Of a stretch of DNA of 64,000 bases, positions 27,542 to 37,483 are shown one piece after another. Source of the stretch: Schizochytrium sp. CCTCC M209059 (lineage: Eukaryota > Sar > Bigyra > Thraustochytrida > Thraustochytriidae); assembly GCA_000818945.1 (NCBI GenBank), contig KN805370.1:1545135-1609134 (forward strand), written 5' to 3'. A program made the position numbers and the translations under genes. Position 1 is the first letter of the stretch; every line of letters begins with the position of its first letter. Under the pieces are notes generated by a model that saw only the letters and a list, made by a program, of their open reading frames with translations, searched no databases and had not been told where the DNA came from.

Positions 27542-29586
27542 TCTTTCTCACCGTCCTCCCTTGGACGCTTTGATGAGCTCACGACCGTACTAGCCACGGC
27601 TACCAGCTCCTCGCCATCGTTCCCAGTGGACATGACGGCTTCGACTTCTTGCGTCTGCACGGGCGCATCGGAGGAGGACGCGGCCTTGTCGGCAGAAGGC
27701 TTTTCTTCATTGTCCTCTTTGGCATCTGGCTTGGCGACGGGCTCCTCGCCGCCAACCTCGAATAAGTCCGGGTTTTCCTCGGCATCATAGACTTTTTGAT
27801 GAACAAGCACCTTGAACTTCATATCCTGTGAAAAGTCTTCGACGTCAACAATGGTGCCCTCCTTGATGCCTCCGGCCGGGCAGTCCGCGAGAGCTTTAGG
27901 CTTGTTTGCTTCGAAAAACTCCACCTCGTCCTCGTCGAGACCATCGCCCTCGGCATATAACTCCGAAGCGTCGAGCATGATGCTTGGCAAGTTGACGCCG
28001 AGACGACCCTTGAGCACGCGGTCAATAAGGTCGCCAAAGGTGAACTTGCTCGTGTCTACGGACAAAGTGACCAGAGCGTTGCCACAGGAAAAGCACTTGG
28101 GGTTGGGCGGGGGAAGGCCCGTTGCCTGCAACAGGTAGCCGCGACCCACAGGCTCGCGCGCGACCCAAACGGCGGTACTATTTGCGGTGAGCGCCGGGCT
28201 CGCGGCGTCCGTGTCCTCCGCGGACGCACTCGGAGCGCGCCAGGTTGCATTCGCGACCGGCACGCGCTTGAGCGCCGCGAGGATCTTGATGGCTTCGAGG
28301 GTCTGGAGGCCCGCTACGATAGCGTTGGTTGTGGCGATGGCGTGGATGATGTTACCTGCGATGCCCTTGGTATCCCAAAGGCTCTTGCGCTCAATGTTGA
28401 AGCAATGGCAGCGCAAGTTGGATGCCGCCGTCACGAATCGCAACGTGAGCGCATCATCCTTGTCAAAGACCATGTCACCAAGCGACCCACGGCGCTCGGG
28501 TCCAAGCAAGGTGACGACGCTATCGACGAACATATCCGTGCACTCCTTGAGACTCATGATGCGTTGGTCCTTGAGACCGCCAGCCTGCTGGCCGCTGGCG
28601 TCCTCGCCAGCCTTGGATAATGCTTCTTGAAAGGTGAGAGGAGTTGGCCGCTTGTTTGCGCCCTTGTATCCATTGCGAAGTTGCAACTTGAAGCGAATCT
28701 CATGGTCAAAGACGGCGTCAAAGACGCGCCGTGCGTACGCGCGTACCGTCTCGTCCTTGTCGAGTTCGTCGCCTGATGGGCGGGAGGCGACGGCCTCGAC
28801 AATCTGTGAACGAATTTCCTTTTCCCTGTTTTGGTCTTCTTTAATCTCGGCAGATGATGGCGCATCCGCATCCGCATCCTCAGCCTTTGCATCGGGATCA
28901 GCGGACTCTTCCTTGTTTGCAGCGGCAATGTCCTCGTCAGGCTCCGTGCCGCTGAGCATTGATTCCTCAGCATTGCCAAACATGAGCTTAAAGAGCTCCT
29001 TGGCCCAGACGATACAATGCACTGGCTTGTCGGGCGTACTACGAATGGTGCAAATGGCGAAAGTGCGCTTGTTCTCCGTCTTGGGTTCGCAGTCGAAGCA
29101 GGCTGTTTCACGACCCACGTGAATGTTGGTTTGTCCCAAGTAGCCTTGGGTGCCAGCGTCGATGAGGGGTTTCTTGGCAGCTAGACAAAGACGATTCACG
29201 TGCTGGCGGGCGCCGACATTATCAAGAGCGTTGAGCACAATGTCAAACTTGGAGATGAACTGGACACCAAAGCGCTCCTCTTTGACGTTGCCATGATGAG
29301 CGACGATTTTGGCGTCAGGGTTGAATTGAAGTGCGACCTCGCGTGCTACCTCACTCTTTGACATGCCCACGTGCTTGCTGCGAAAGAGGAACTGGCGATT
29401 CAGGTTTGAGACGTCGATGGTGTCCAGGTCAACGATCTCAATGTCCCCAAACCCGGACATGACGAGATTTTTCAGAATCTCGACGCCAATGCCCCCCGAC
29501 CCAACGACGAGCACCTTGCATGATCGCACCTGGGCAAACAAGTCAGCGCCGAGGCTTCGTTCGAGGTGCGCATATCGGGCGGTCAT
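27397..29586 (-). CDS. UBA2: SUMO-activating enzyme subunit 2 (UBA2/SAE2)
   Basis: Catalytic E1 subunit that adenylates SUMO with SAE1/AOS1 and carries it as a thioester. The start is the ATG at 29586, giving 729 residues in one exon. The nucleotide-binding GSGGIG lies at about 29-34. Zinc-binding pairs are CFDC (163/166) and a C-terminal CFSC. The catalytic Cys is in AICTIRSTP (Cys179), followed by VHCIVWAKELF as in human SAE2. The ubiquitin-fold domain is present. The tail is Lys/Arg-rich with KRPRE (likely nuclear signal) and ends in an acidic DDDDVICID, which resembles a SUMO-interacting motif. Its last 47 codons overlap, antisense, the end of the IQ-motif gene. Confidence 0.95.
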   Translation of the reverse strand: MTARYAHLERSLGADLFAQVRSCKVLVVGSGGIGVEILKNLVMSGFGDIEIVDLDTIDVSNLNRQFLFRSKHVGMSKSEVAREVALQFNPDAKIVAHHGNVKEERFGVQFISKFDIVLNALDNVGARQHVNRLCLAAKKPLIDAGTQGYLGQTNIHVGRETACFDCEPKTENKRTFAICTIRSTPDKPVHCIVWAKELFKLMFGNAEESMLSGTEPDEDIAAANKEESADPDAKAEDADADAPSSAEIKEDQNREKEIRSQIVEAVASRPSGDELDKDETVRAYARRVFDAVFDHEIRFKLQLRNGYKGANKRPTPLTFQEALSKAGEDASGQQAGGLKDQRIMSLKECTDMFVDSVVTLLGPERRGSLGDMVFDKDDALTLRFVTAASNLRCHCFNIERKSLWDTKGIAGNIIHAIATTNAIVAGLQTLEAIKILAALKRVPVANATWRAPSASAEDTDAASPALTANSTAVWVAREPVGRGYLLQATGLPPPNPKCFSCGNALVTLSVDTSKFTFGDLIDRVLKGRLGVNLPSIMLDASELYAEGDGLDEDEVEFFEANKPKALADCPAGGIKEGTIVDVEDFSQDMKFKVLVHQKVYDAEENPDLFEVGGEEPVAKPDAKEDNEEKPSADKAASSSDAPVQTQEVEAVMSTGNDGEELVAVASTVVSSSKRPREDGEKDHESEGSKRSKTDDEGAAAVVVSEIDLAGGAKASGEDDGDDDDVICID

Positions 29587-30229
29587 CCTGGATGATTTTC
29601 CACCCAAGCTGGTTGCTGCAAAAGATGCTGGCTGCTGCTGCTGCTGCTCACGACGCCCGGCGCGGCGAGAGAAAGGAATAGGCCTCTAGCGGACGAGGAG
29701 GAGCAACGTAGAGACTTGTTTCTCCCTCTCCCTGGTGCGCGCGTGCACTCGACCGACGACGCGGCACGTCGAGCGAGACGCGATGGCTTTGCAGTTTGGT
29801 GGTTTGTCTGTTTTTCTGTCTGTCTGTTTGTCTTGCCACCAAATTAAATCAAATCAAATCAAAGTAAATAAAGGAGATTGTTTATTTTTGGTTTTGGGGG
29901 GGTTTGTCGTCACCGCTTTCACCGCGAGTCGTGGAAACGAATGATTGCCAAGCAGCATTTTGATTGCTCGAATGACCAAGCTATCTTTCAAATCACGGAT
30001 TACGAATCGAGGAATCGAGGAGTTTTTCACAATAGCTTGAAGATCAGGGGCCTACGAAGCCGTCCTTCAAGTTTTAGAGAGACTTTGCAAGTCTCGCTCG
30101 TCACTAGGCGTCTACATTTTTCAATGCCATTGCACAACACACACACAGAAGGGCCTAGGCCTACATGTTTTGGTCGGGCTCGCAAACAGAAAGTCGGGGA
30201 GCGGGGATGCATATAAAAGAAAATAAGTT
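29587..30229. other. Upstream region of UBA2 and 3' end of the fusion gene
   Basis: 643 bp. Contains a CTG run at 29630-29648, a TCTG/TTTG run near 29806-29832, and an AAATC-type AT-rich run near 29840-29872. No gene seen. Confidence 0.45.
29630..29648. repeat. (CTG)n trinucleotide run
   Basis: Six CTG units about 45 bp upstream of the UBA2 start codon. Confidence 0.8.
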
Positions 30230-33181
30230 TTACTTGGAGGTGAGCTTCTCGCGAGCAATAAGTGCGCCATGGGAAATCAATGCTGCCCCTTGGCCAGAGC
30301 CGTCCTTGGCCAGAATGACGTTGCACTGCACGGCAAGTTCGCCCAAACCGGCCGAAAGGCGCTGACGGAAGGACGGATGATGCTCAAAGACGGAACCATC
30401 AATACCGACAACGAGGTCAGAGTCCTGCGAACCAATTTGGCGGATGCAGGCGGCAATTGCGCAGGCCGTGAGGTTTGCGGCGCGCTGAATAATCATACCG
30501 CAAATCTCCTTGAGCTTGATGCGATCCTCGAGCGTAGAACCCTCGACGCCAAAGGTTCTCTCGACACGGTGGACAATGTGCAGCTGCTCGGACATGTCGT
30601 ACTCGATATCCGAAAGGTAGCGACTGAGGAAAGAGTTGGGCTTGCGAAGTTCGGCTTTGACCTCGACACCAGGCTCTGACCAAATCTCGCCCGCATCATA
30701 CATGCGCACGAGGCAAAGGCGGACCATCTCACCCAAATACATGCCCGATATCATCTTTTCCAAGAGCTGCTGGCCCTTGTTCCGCGAGTTGTCGTCGATT
30801 TCACGGTCGACATCCGTGCTAGGGAGCATTTTGCCATTTGATCCAAAGTTACCCCACTCTGTGTTGATGATCATCTCGCCACCGCGGTCGCGGATCTCCT
30901 TGGGCAGCTTGAGGATGTTCTCGACCTTTTCACGGTAGGCGGCGTTGGTGCCCGTGCCGAGAATGACGCCAATGTGCGTGCGTGGGTCCGTGTAAGCGGC
31001 GCTAATGAGGGTACCGACCGTGTCGTTGACGAGGGCAGTAATGTCGCCCTCGAAGCCGCGGCGCTTGAAGGCGTCGCGAAGGAGTTCTACAACATCGTGG
31101 TCGACGACACCCGTGGTGTTAAAGCCCTTGGTCCAGCTGATGAGCGTGCCGCGATCGATGGCGGTCTGCTGCGTAGGGAAGGAAAACGTAAAGCCATAGA
31201 ATCGGCCGCCAGTGCTAGCGTCGTCTGCGGACGTATCGAGCGATGCAACACACTCGGCCAGAAAGTCAAAGAGCTCTTCAGCCGTGCCGGTCATCTTGCT
31301 ATCAGGCACGGTGTATTTCCGCTCATCCGTGATGGATGCGGTGCCCATGCCGTCAAACGTGAAGCGCGAGACGCGAAAGTTGGTACCACCCAGATCAAGC
31401 GCGTAATAGACGCCCTTTTCCCGGCTTGTGGGGATCTCCGTCACATAGCTGGGCAGCATGCGGATCGAGCTCTCGATACCTTGAAGACCACGACGCATTT
31501 CCATGAAGAAGTGAGTGGCGATTACCTCCATTTGAGATCCAGTGAGGCTGAACTGAGACGTGAGGTCGGAAAACACCGAGCGAGGCTTGAAGCCGAGAAG
31601 TTCGGACTCGAGTTTGTAGCCCACAAATCCAGCGCTTGCCATGAGGTTGTACGCCGCCGAGGGTCCGCGGCTACCCACAACGTAGCGATGGACCTCGACA
31701 CCTTCAAGGTCGTCGTCGCCTTCGATATCGCGGAGAAGGGGGTCGAAGATGTTCCAAATGGCGTCAACTTCATCGTCGCGGGAGAACGAGGAGCGGTCGT
31801 TGCTGATGACATCGTAGATAAGACGCTCGTACGAGCCTGGCGTGTAGGCGTTGAGGAGCGGGTACTCGGCAAGCGCAGAGTTTTTGCGCGGCTTACCATC
31901 GACATCCGCGGCAAGACTTTGCGCAATGGGTGATTCAAAGCGCGAGGCCATCTTGTTGAGGTTGGTCTGACTGGTCACGTGCTGCATGGCAGGACGATTG
32001 ATGCCGTCGAGAAGCGTAGAGGGGTCGTCTCCGAGCAGGTCGAGCTTGGTGACCGCAACATTGAGCTTGAGGCCGGGCACCTTGCGCATCATCTTCATGT
32101 AAATATCGCTGTTGGGCTGAATGCGGATGACCAGCTCGTTGAGCGGGCCGCCGCCACGGTGCGCGGGGAAGAGCTTGTTGTGTGGCGGCTTAAATTGGAC
32201 GCGCACATCGGTGCGACGTTCGTACATGCCCTTTCCTGCCTTGAGGATGAAAGGAACGCCGTGCCAGCGAGGGTTGTTGATGTACAGCACGCAGAGCGCA
32301 AAGGTGGGCGTCGTGGAATCGGCGTTCACGCCCTCGGTGTCAGTGTAGCCGCGGTACTGGCCGAGCACAGTGTCCTCGAGCTTGGCGGGCTCGACGCAGC
32401 GGAGAACCTTGGCAACCTCGTCGCTGACGCTCTTGCCATCAGTGAGATCTACAGGGGTTTCCATGGCGACGAGAGCCATGATGTGCATGAGATGGTCGAT
32501 GATAAGGTCGCGAATGATGCCGTAGTCGTCAAAGACAGAGGCGAGCTCGCCCGAGGGCACGAGGATGCTCTCGCGGCAGCTGATCACGACTGCGTTGACG
32601 TTGCTCGAGTTCCAGGATGGTTCAAGGAAGCGGTTGGCGAAGCGGACTGCGACGATGTTCTGCACCATTTCCTTGCCAACGAAATGGTCGAGGCGAAAGA
32701 TGTTTTCCTCGCCATCAAAGGCCTTTTGCAGCTTGCGTGTGAGATCTCTGGCAGAGCGCCCATCATAATGGAGGGGCCTCTCGACGACGCAGCGCAGCCA
32801 GCCACCGGCCTTTTTGCACTGCACGCGGAGCTTGTTGGCGAGAGGCTCCAGGTCAGTCTCGGCAATATCAAGCAGCGGATTGAGGTAGACGAGGACGCGA
32901 GAGTGGCCCTCGAGGCGCTTTGCCACGACGTCTGCGACCTCGGCCTTGAGGCAGTCTCCCTGAATAAAATGACACTTGTCGAGGAAGCCGTCGAGATCTC
33001 CTGCGCCGAGGCGGGGGCGCAGGGACTTTCGAAAGGATGAGTCGTTGAGATCATCCTCTGCGACGCAGATGACCGTCATCTCACGCACGGTCTCGGTGCA
33101 AAAGAGCCTGAAGAGCGCCGGGAAGGTGTTCTTGAACGCCAGTTCGCCCGTGGCGTCCACGACAACGACGCCGACCGGCAT
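30230..33181 (-). CDS. Glucose-6-phosphate dehydrogenase-hexokinase fusion protein
   Basis: One uninterrupted 983-residue frame joins two enzymes. Residues 1 to about 535 are G6PD (oxidative pentose phosphate pathway): RLDHFVGKEMVQN (163-175, with His166 and Lys170), a conserved His230 in IIDHLMHIMALVAM, and the C-terminal GSRGPSAAYNLM (503-514). Residues about 545-983 are hexokinase: DLGGTNFR (596-603), SFPTQ (668-672), SWTKGF (682-687), LVNDTVGT with catalytic Asp720, GTGTNA (742-747) and NTEWGNFG (773-780). The product of hexokinase is the substrate of G6PD, so coupling is plausible. The G6PD coenzyme motif is odd: GASGDLAKKK reads DATGELAFKN, and EKPFG reads ERPLH. The hexokinase half looks complete. 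Cytosolic: no targeting peptide. Confidence 0.93.
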   Translation of the reverse strand: MPVGVVVVDATGELAFKNTFPALFRLFCTETVREMTVICVAEDDLNDSSFRKSLRPRLGAGDLDGFLDKCHFIQGDCLKAEVADVVAKRLEGHSRVLVYLNPLLDIAETDLEPLANKLRVQCKKAGGWLRCVVERPLHYDGRSARDLTRKLQKAFDGEENIFRLDHFVGKEMVQNIVAVRFANRFLEPSWNSSNVNAVVISCRESILVPSGELASVFDDYGIIRDLIIDHLMHIMALVAMETPVDLTDGKSVSDEVAKVLRCVEPAKLEDTVLGQYRGYTDTEGVNADSTTPTFALCVLYINNPRWHGVPFILKAGKGMYERRTDVRVQFKPPHNKLFPAHRGGGPLNELVIRIQPNSDIYMKMMRKVPGLKLNVAVTKLDLLGDDPSTLLDGINRPAMQHVTSQTNLNKMASRFESPIAQSLAADVDGKPRKNSALAEYPLLNAYTPGSYERLIYDVISNDRSSFSRDDEVDAIWNIFDPLLRDIEGDDDLEGVEVHRYVVGSRGPSAAYNLMASAGFVGYKLESELLGFKPRSVFSDLTSQFSLTGSQMEVIATHFFMEMRRGLQGIESSIRMLPSYVTEIPTSREKGVYYALDLGGTNFRVSRFTFDGMGTASITDERKYTVPDSKMTGTAEELFDFLAECVASLDTSADDASTGGRFYGFTFSFPTQQTAIDRGTLISWTKGFNTTGVVDHDVVELLRDAFKRRGFEGDITALVNDTVGTLISAAYTDPRTHIGVILGTGTNAAYREKVENILKLPKEIRDRGGEMIINTEWGNFGSNGKMLPSTDVDREIDDNSRNKGQQLLEKMISGMYLGEMVRLCLVRMYDAGEIWSEPGVEVKAELRKPNSFLSRYLSDIEYDMSEQLHIVHRVERTFGVEGSTLEDRIKLKEICGMIIQRAANLTACAIAACIRQIGSQDSDLVVGIDGSVFEHHPSFRQRLSAGLGELAVQCNVILAKDGSGQGAALISHGALIAREKLTSK

Positions 33182-33615
33182 CTTGCTTGAGGTTGGGTTA
33201 AAAGGTTGCTGTCTTGAGAGGCGTGCTTGTCCTTTCCCTTACGCGCACCCGCGAAGGCTTTGCTACAGCGATGGCTACACGCGCGCGCCAAAGTTAGGGA
33301 ACTGCAGCTTGTATCTTGTGGGCCTCGCCGAGACGGAGCTTCAATTCAATTCGATTCAGTTCGATTCGAGCAGAGCAGAGCAGAACAGAGAGACCCAGAG
33401 CGGAGTGGCGCGGAGCAGAGGAGAGCAGAGGAAAGCAGAGTTGCTGTCTGCTCTCGCTACGGTCTGCGCCGCTGTCGGGCGAGGCGAGTTTCTCCTCCTG
33501 AGCGCGGCACAAAGATGCCGCGAGGTCCCGTGTGAACGACGGTGCTTGCCAGTAAACCCACCCTTTGGTCTCCGCACTCGCGCCGGCAAGAGCTTGGGCG
33601 CGGCGGTCTGCACAG

Positions 33616-33670
33616 CGAGCGAGCGAGCGAGCAAGAGAGCAAGCGAGCAAGCGAGCGCGCGCGCGGTCTC
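33616..33670. repeat. (GCGA/GCAA)n tetranucleotide array
   Basis: About ten gcga or gcaa units ending in a CG-dinucleotide run. Confidence 0.8.
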
Positions 33671-33956
33671 GCGAGGGCGGCGGGCTCCTGAGCTCCCTCC
33701 GGGTCTGTCGGGCTGGGCCACGTACGCCTCTCTCTCTGTCTGCCAGTGCCTTCTTCCTCCCCCACTGATCAGAGAATCACCCGCCCGCTGACAGCTGAGG
33801 CGCAGGCGGGCCTGCCGCTCGCAGAGCAGCTGCAGACAAGGGAGCGCAGCGGCGGCGGCGGCGCGGGCGCTCGCCGTGGCCTCCGGGGCGGCGTCAGGAG
33901 TCTGGGCGCGCGGGCTTGGATCCAAGGCGGCCGCGAGTCCCGACGGCGAATTCGAT

Positions 33957-34027
33957 CATTCAAAATTCAAAATTCAAAATTTAAACTTCAAAATTCAAAA
34001 TTCAAACTTCAACTTCAAATTTAAATC
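33957..34027. repeat. AT-rich ATTCAAA/ACTTCAAA repeat block
   Basis: Roughly nine 7-10 bp units (attcaaa, aacttca) form a 70-bp AT-rich island inside strongly GC-rich DNA. Confidence 0.85.
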
Positions 34028-34329
34028 GAGTTTCGATTCGAAAATTCAAGTCGACAGGCGGGATTCGAAAAGCAAACTCGAATCGTCGACCCGCCAACTT
34101 GAACCGGAGAGAAGAATACAAGCCGCGGCGCGGAACGAGCGAGCTCGCGGCAGGAGAGGCCCGCCCGCGGCAGCGCCCGCGCGCCCGACAGTGCGGTGCG
34201 GGATTCGCTTCGGGGCGCGCGGCAGCTTCCTAGTCCACACTCCTCCGCGAGCCGCAGCTTCGCCAAACAGTGAGCTGGGAAGAAAACAAGGTCTCGACAT
34301 GCCGTATACGCCGTGATCTCAGGCCATGA

Positions 34330-34400
34330 TGCCTTGCCATGCCATGCCATGCCATGCCATGCCGTGCCGTGCCACGCCACGCCACGCCACCCACGCCACA
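34330..34400. repeat. (CCATG)n to (CCACG)n pentanucleotide array
   Basis: At least seven ccatg/ccgtg units grading into ccacg units. Explains His-Gly-Met-Ala-Trp frames seen on the minus strand. Confidence 0.9.
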
Positions 34401-35632
34401 TGCCAACGCCACACTCCAACGCGTGTCGGCGGAGATCTACCGTCGCTCCCCACGCCGCCGTCGCGGCAGCCTGCAGCTGGCGGCAGCTCACGGCAGGCGC
34501 AGGCAGGCCCGGATCGCGGACGCCCCGGGGCCCGACTTTGCGCCGGCAATCTGCGACGGGATGTTGTCGTGACTTATCGCGCTGCCGACGGCGACATGGA
34601 AGCTCCGGGGCCGACAATGCGCCAAGATGGATCTGCCCGTCGCACTCGCAGTTGTTGTCGGTCGCAGTCGCAACCTCAGTCGCAGCCTCGGTCGCAGTGG
34701 TCGCTGTCGGCTGCGGTTGCAACCCACCGACCGGAGCTAGGGACGTGAGGTGGAGAGCAAGCCGCAGCCGCGAGATATAAAGCATGCAGCGGCCTTGGAG
34801 AGGAGTGGGCGAGAGAGACTTTGATTGGCTCGTGTCGCCCCGACTGCGGCTGAAAGAAAGCTTCCGGGAGGGGAGAATTTCGGGCTCGCAAGACATGGCA
34901 GCAGCGGTGCTAACGCGGGACAAACAGAATTCATGCCTGGGCCTACTTCATTTTTACATTCTGGTGATGATTCTGCTCGTGACTGTGCTAGTTTAACTAT
35001 CTCTGGCCGTGCTGCTTGCTTTAAAGTTTGACGAGAGCAAACGATGCATTGCTGTCGAACTGGAAGACGCCGTGACATCGATGACAGTCCAGCACCGCGC
35101 GTGGCTAGTGGACTGATAGTGATCAACCACAGAATTTGCTCAGAACTCCCAAAAGAGACGAGTCGTGAAAGATGCGGTCTTCTTCTGTAAACAGGCGTAC
35201 ACGATGTAATAAACAGGTGTATACGCTGAGAACTGCCGCCTTCTCCTCCCCTCCTCCCTCCTCTTTCCCTTTTCTTTGAGCAGCGCCATTCAAACAAGCA
35301 GCGCGAGTGAAAAAAGGGAAAGTTGTGTACGCTGAAAAGGACGATCACGCTCTCTCCACTAAACCTCCGCACTGTGCACAATGCGCGTTGTTGTACGATG
35401 CTGGACTGAACGATGCGCAAGTGAAAATGTGTAATTGATGAGTTGCTAAGATAGAGCCAAAGCTGATTAGGGCGGTCAACGCCACGACGCGCTCGCGGCC
35501 TCCATTGGAAAGAGAACAAGGCATACATGTGAGTCCTCAGTAGGCTCCTGGCAAGAAGTCTCGTCGTCAAGGGGCGAGCGGACAGACCGACGTGGGGTGG
35601 GATGAGTGGCCGCATATAATTTTTTGTTGAGA

Positions 35633-37483
35633 TCAGAGTTGCAGTCGCGCGGCACAGCGCTTGGCCTCGGCGGCAACATCGGCATCCGGGTCCGCGGCGA
35701 GAGCAGACACCTTTTTGGAGATGCGCGCCTTGAGCGCCGGATCCGTCACGTCGCACAATGCAGCAAGCGTGGCCAAGCGGACGTTGGGGACCTTGTCATC
35801 GAGGCACTTGTCGAGGTGAGCGTGGCAAGGCTCAGCGAGACCAGGGAAGCGACCCAGCTGAGCAACGGCGTGCGCAAAGATGATGCGGTGCGCGTAGCGA
35901 GCCTTGGCATGCTTGAAGAAATCAACAAGACGGGGAATAAAGACGGAGGTCACGGTGCTGGGGCCAACTTTGCTGTCTGACTCGCAAAAGGAAGCAAGGA
36001 GGCAAGCTGCCGAATAGCGTACCTCAAAGACCTCGTCAGCGAGACTCGCGGACCAAATGTCCAGCACGAGCTTCTCGACAGTGGCGTCGCTGGCGGCGCT
36101 GCTGGCCAAGTTTCCGATAATGTTCAGAATGGCTTTGCGCATGCGCCAGTGCGGGTACTCGATATCTTCGCTTGTGGGCATACCCCCCATGCCTTGGGCC
36201 AGCATGTTGCCCGAGCCGGTGCCGTCTCCACTATTGTGCAGCTTGGACGACTCGAAGAGATTCCAAAGCATGGTGCCCCACTCGCTGGCCACGGTCTCCG
36301 CGCCGAGCGTCTCAATGATAGCCGCGAGGTTGTTGAGGACAACCAGGCGCATTTCGGGCGCGCAGACGCCGTTGGCGTCCTTGAGAAAGACCTCCCACAT
36401 GGGCAAAAGGTGTTCGCTAACTCGTGCACGACCGAGAGCCTTGAGCAGACCGTTATCCACAGCAGCCTTGCTAATGTTGAGTCGCACAGGTCGCTGAATA
36501 TCCATTTCAACGAGGCCGCTCATGACAGGAATGACCTCGGCGCAAAAGTCGTCGGGAGAAACGGCGAGACCAATGGTGACAAGGTGCTCTGACGCCACGT
36601 TGCGCACCTCGCCCTCGGGGTCGCGCAAGAGTTCACAAAAGAGCGGCAGGAGGACCTCGCTGACGACGGCAGGGCTGAAGCTTGCACAAAGCTTGTCAAA
36701 GCACTGCCCCACCGTGTAGCGAATGCGCCAGGACCTATCGGTGCAATATTGCTTGATGAGGGGCAGGCAATGCCCTTCGCCCAGCTCCGGTCCCAGTCGC
36801 GCCGCGAGTTCACCAATGTTGGCGATCCAATTCATCGAGACGGACTCTTGTGGATCCGTGACTAATTTCTGATAGACGGGCATCACCTCGGTGACCACTT
36901 CGGATGGCTCGAGCGACGCGATCACACTCGGCAGCTCCCGCGCCGCGGAGCGACGCACCATGGGCGTCTCATCCTTACATAAGCTAAAGTAAAGCTCCTT
37001 GAGCTGGGCCTGTTCGTCGGCGCCCAGGTTGGCTTTCATCATGGCGCCGCACAGCGAGCACGCCGACATGCGTGAGGTGAACCACTCGCCCTTGCCGAGT
37101 CGTAAGAGCGATTCCAGGACCTTTCCCTTGGGTCCAGGGCCCTTGAGGCCGGCCACCAGTTGTCGTCCGCACTCGCTCGCGGCCTCGCGAACAAAGGTCT
37201 CCTCCACGCCCAGAAGCGCCTCCACAAGAGGCACCATGCACTCGGCATCGTCGGCGCCGCCGACCAGCTCGCGCAGCTCGCAGCTCTTTTTCGCAAAAAT
37301 GTACAGAATCTCGTCCTCCTGATGCTGCAGATTGTCTTGCATCCACGGGATCAGCTCTGATCTTGTGCGGTCCGGGCCGAGGGCCTTGGCCACGATGTCG
37401 AGCTTTTCGGCGGCTCTACGCTTTGCGCCCAGGTCTTCGTCCAGGAATTCATCCTGGAGCAGCGAGAGCGCCGAGACGCTCAT
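35633..37483 (-). CDS. PPP2R1A: Protein phosphatase 2A 65 kDa scaffold (A/PR65) subunit
   Basis: HEAT-repeat scaffold that holds the PP2A catalytic C subunit and regulatory B subunits. 616 residues, one exon. Nearly the whole chain is tandem HEAT repeats of about 39 residues; characteristic pieces are GPDRTRSELIPWMQDNL, DETPMVRRSAARELP, DRSWRIRYTVGQCFDKL, DPEGEVRNVASEHL, EVFEVRYSAACLLASF and DKVPNVRLATLAALCDV. Family members are about 590 residues, so this one is slightly longer, with a Gly/Ser/Asn insertion (encoded around 36185-36245). All 15 repeats appear represented. Cytosolic and nuclear signalling role. Confidence 0.93.
   Translation of the reverse strand: MSVSALSLLQDEFLDEDLGAKRRAAEKLDIVAKALGPDRTRSELIPWMQDNLQHQEDEILYIFAKKSCELRELVGGADDAECMVPLVEALLGVEETFVREAASECGRQLVAGLKGPGPKGKVLESLLRLGKGEWFTSRMSACSLCGAMMKANLGADEQAQLKELYFSLCKDETPMVRRSAARELPSVIASLEPSEVVTEVMPVYQKLVTDPQESVSMNWIANIGELAARLGPELGEGHCLPLIKQYCTDRSWRIRYTVGQCFDKLCASFSPAVVSEVLLPLFCELLRDPEGEVRNVASEHLVTIGLAVSPDDFCAEVIPVMSGLVEMDIQRPVRLNISKAAVDNGLLKALGRARVSEHLLPMWEVFLKDANGVCAPEMRLVVLNNLAAIIETLGAETVASEWGTMLWNLFESSKLHNSGDGTGSGNMLAQGMGGMPTSEDIEYPHWRMRKAILNIIGNLASSAASDATVEKLVLDIWSASLADEVFEVRYSAACLLASFCESDSKVGPSTVTSVFIPRLVDFFKHAKARYAHRIIFAHAVAQLGRFPGLAEPCHAHLDKCLDDKVPNVRLATLAALCDVTDPALKARISKKVSALAADPDADVAAEAKRCAARLQL

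Larger units (their letters stand above)
33182..35632. other. 2.45-kb repeat-rich region, no supported gene
   Basis: Upstream of the fusion gene and downstream of the PP2A A-subunit gene (both minus strand). Holds a GCGA/GCAA array, an ATTCAAA-rich AT block, and a CCATG/CCACG array (listed separately). Purine/pyrimidine-biased runs such as gagcagagcagag lie near 33365-33440. Long frames on both strands are repeat-driven. Confidence 0.45.

Noticed and set aside
29587..29607. TTG at 29607 as the UBA2 start
   Set aside because: The ATG at 29586 gives the normal UBA2 N-terminus; a TTG start is not expected here.
34313..34780. Frames with His-Ala-Met-Pro-Cys or Gly-Met-Ala-Trp-His repeats
   Set aside because: Encoded by the CCATG pentanucleotide array on both strands; no domain.
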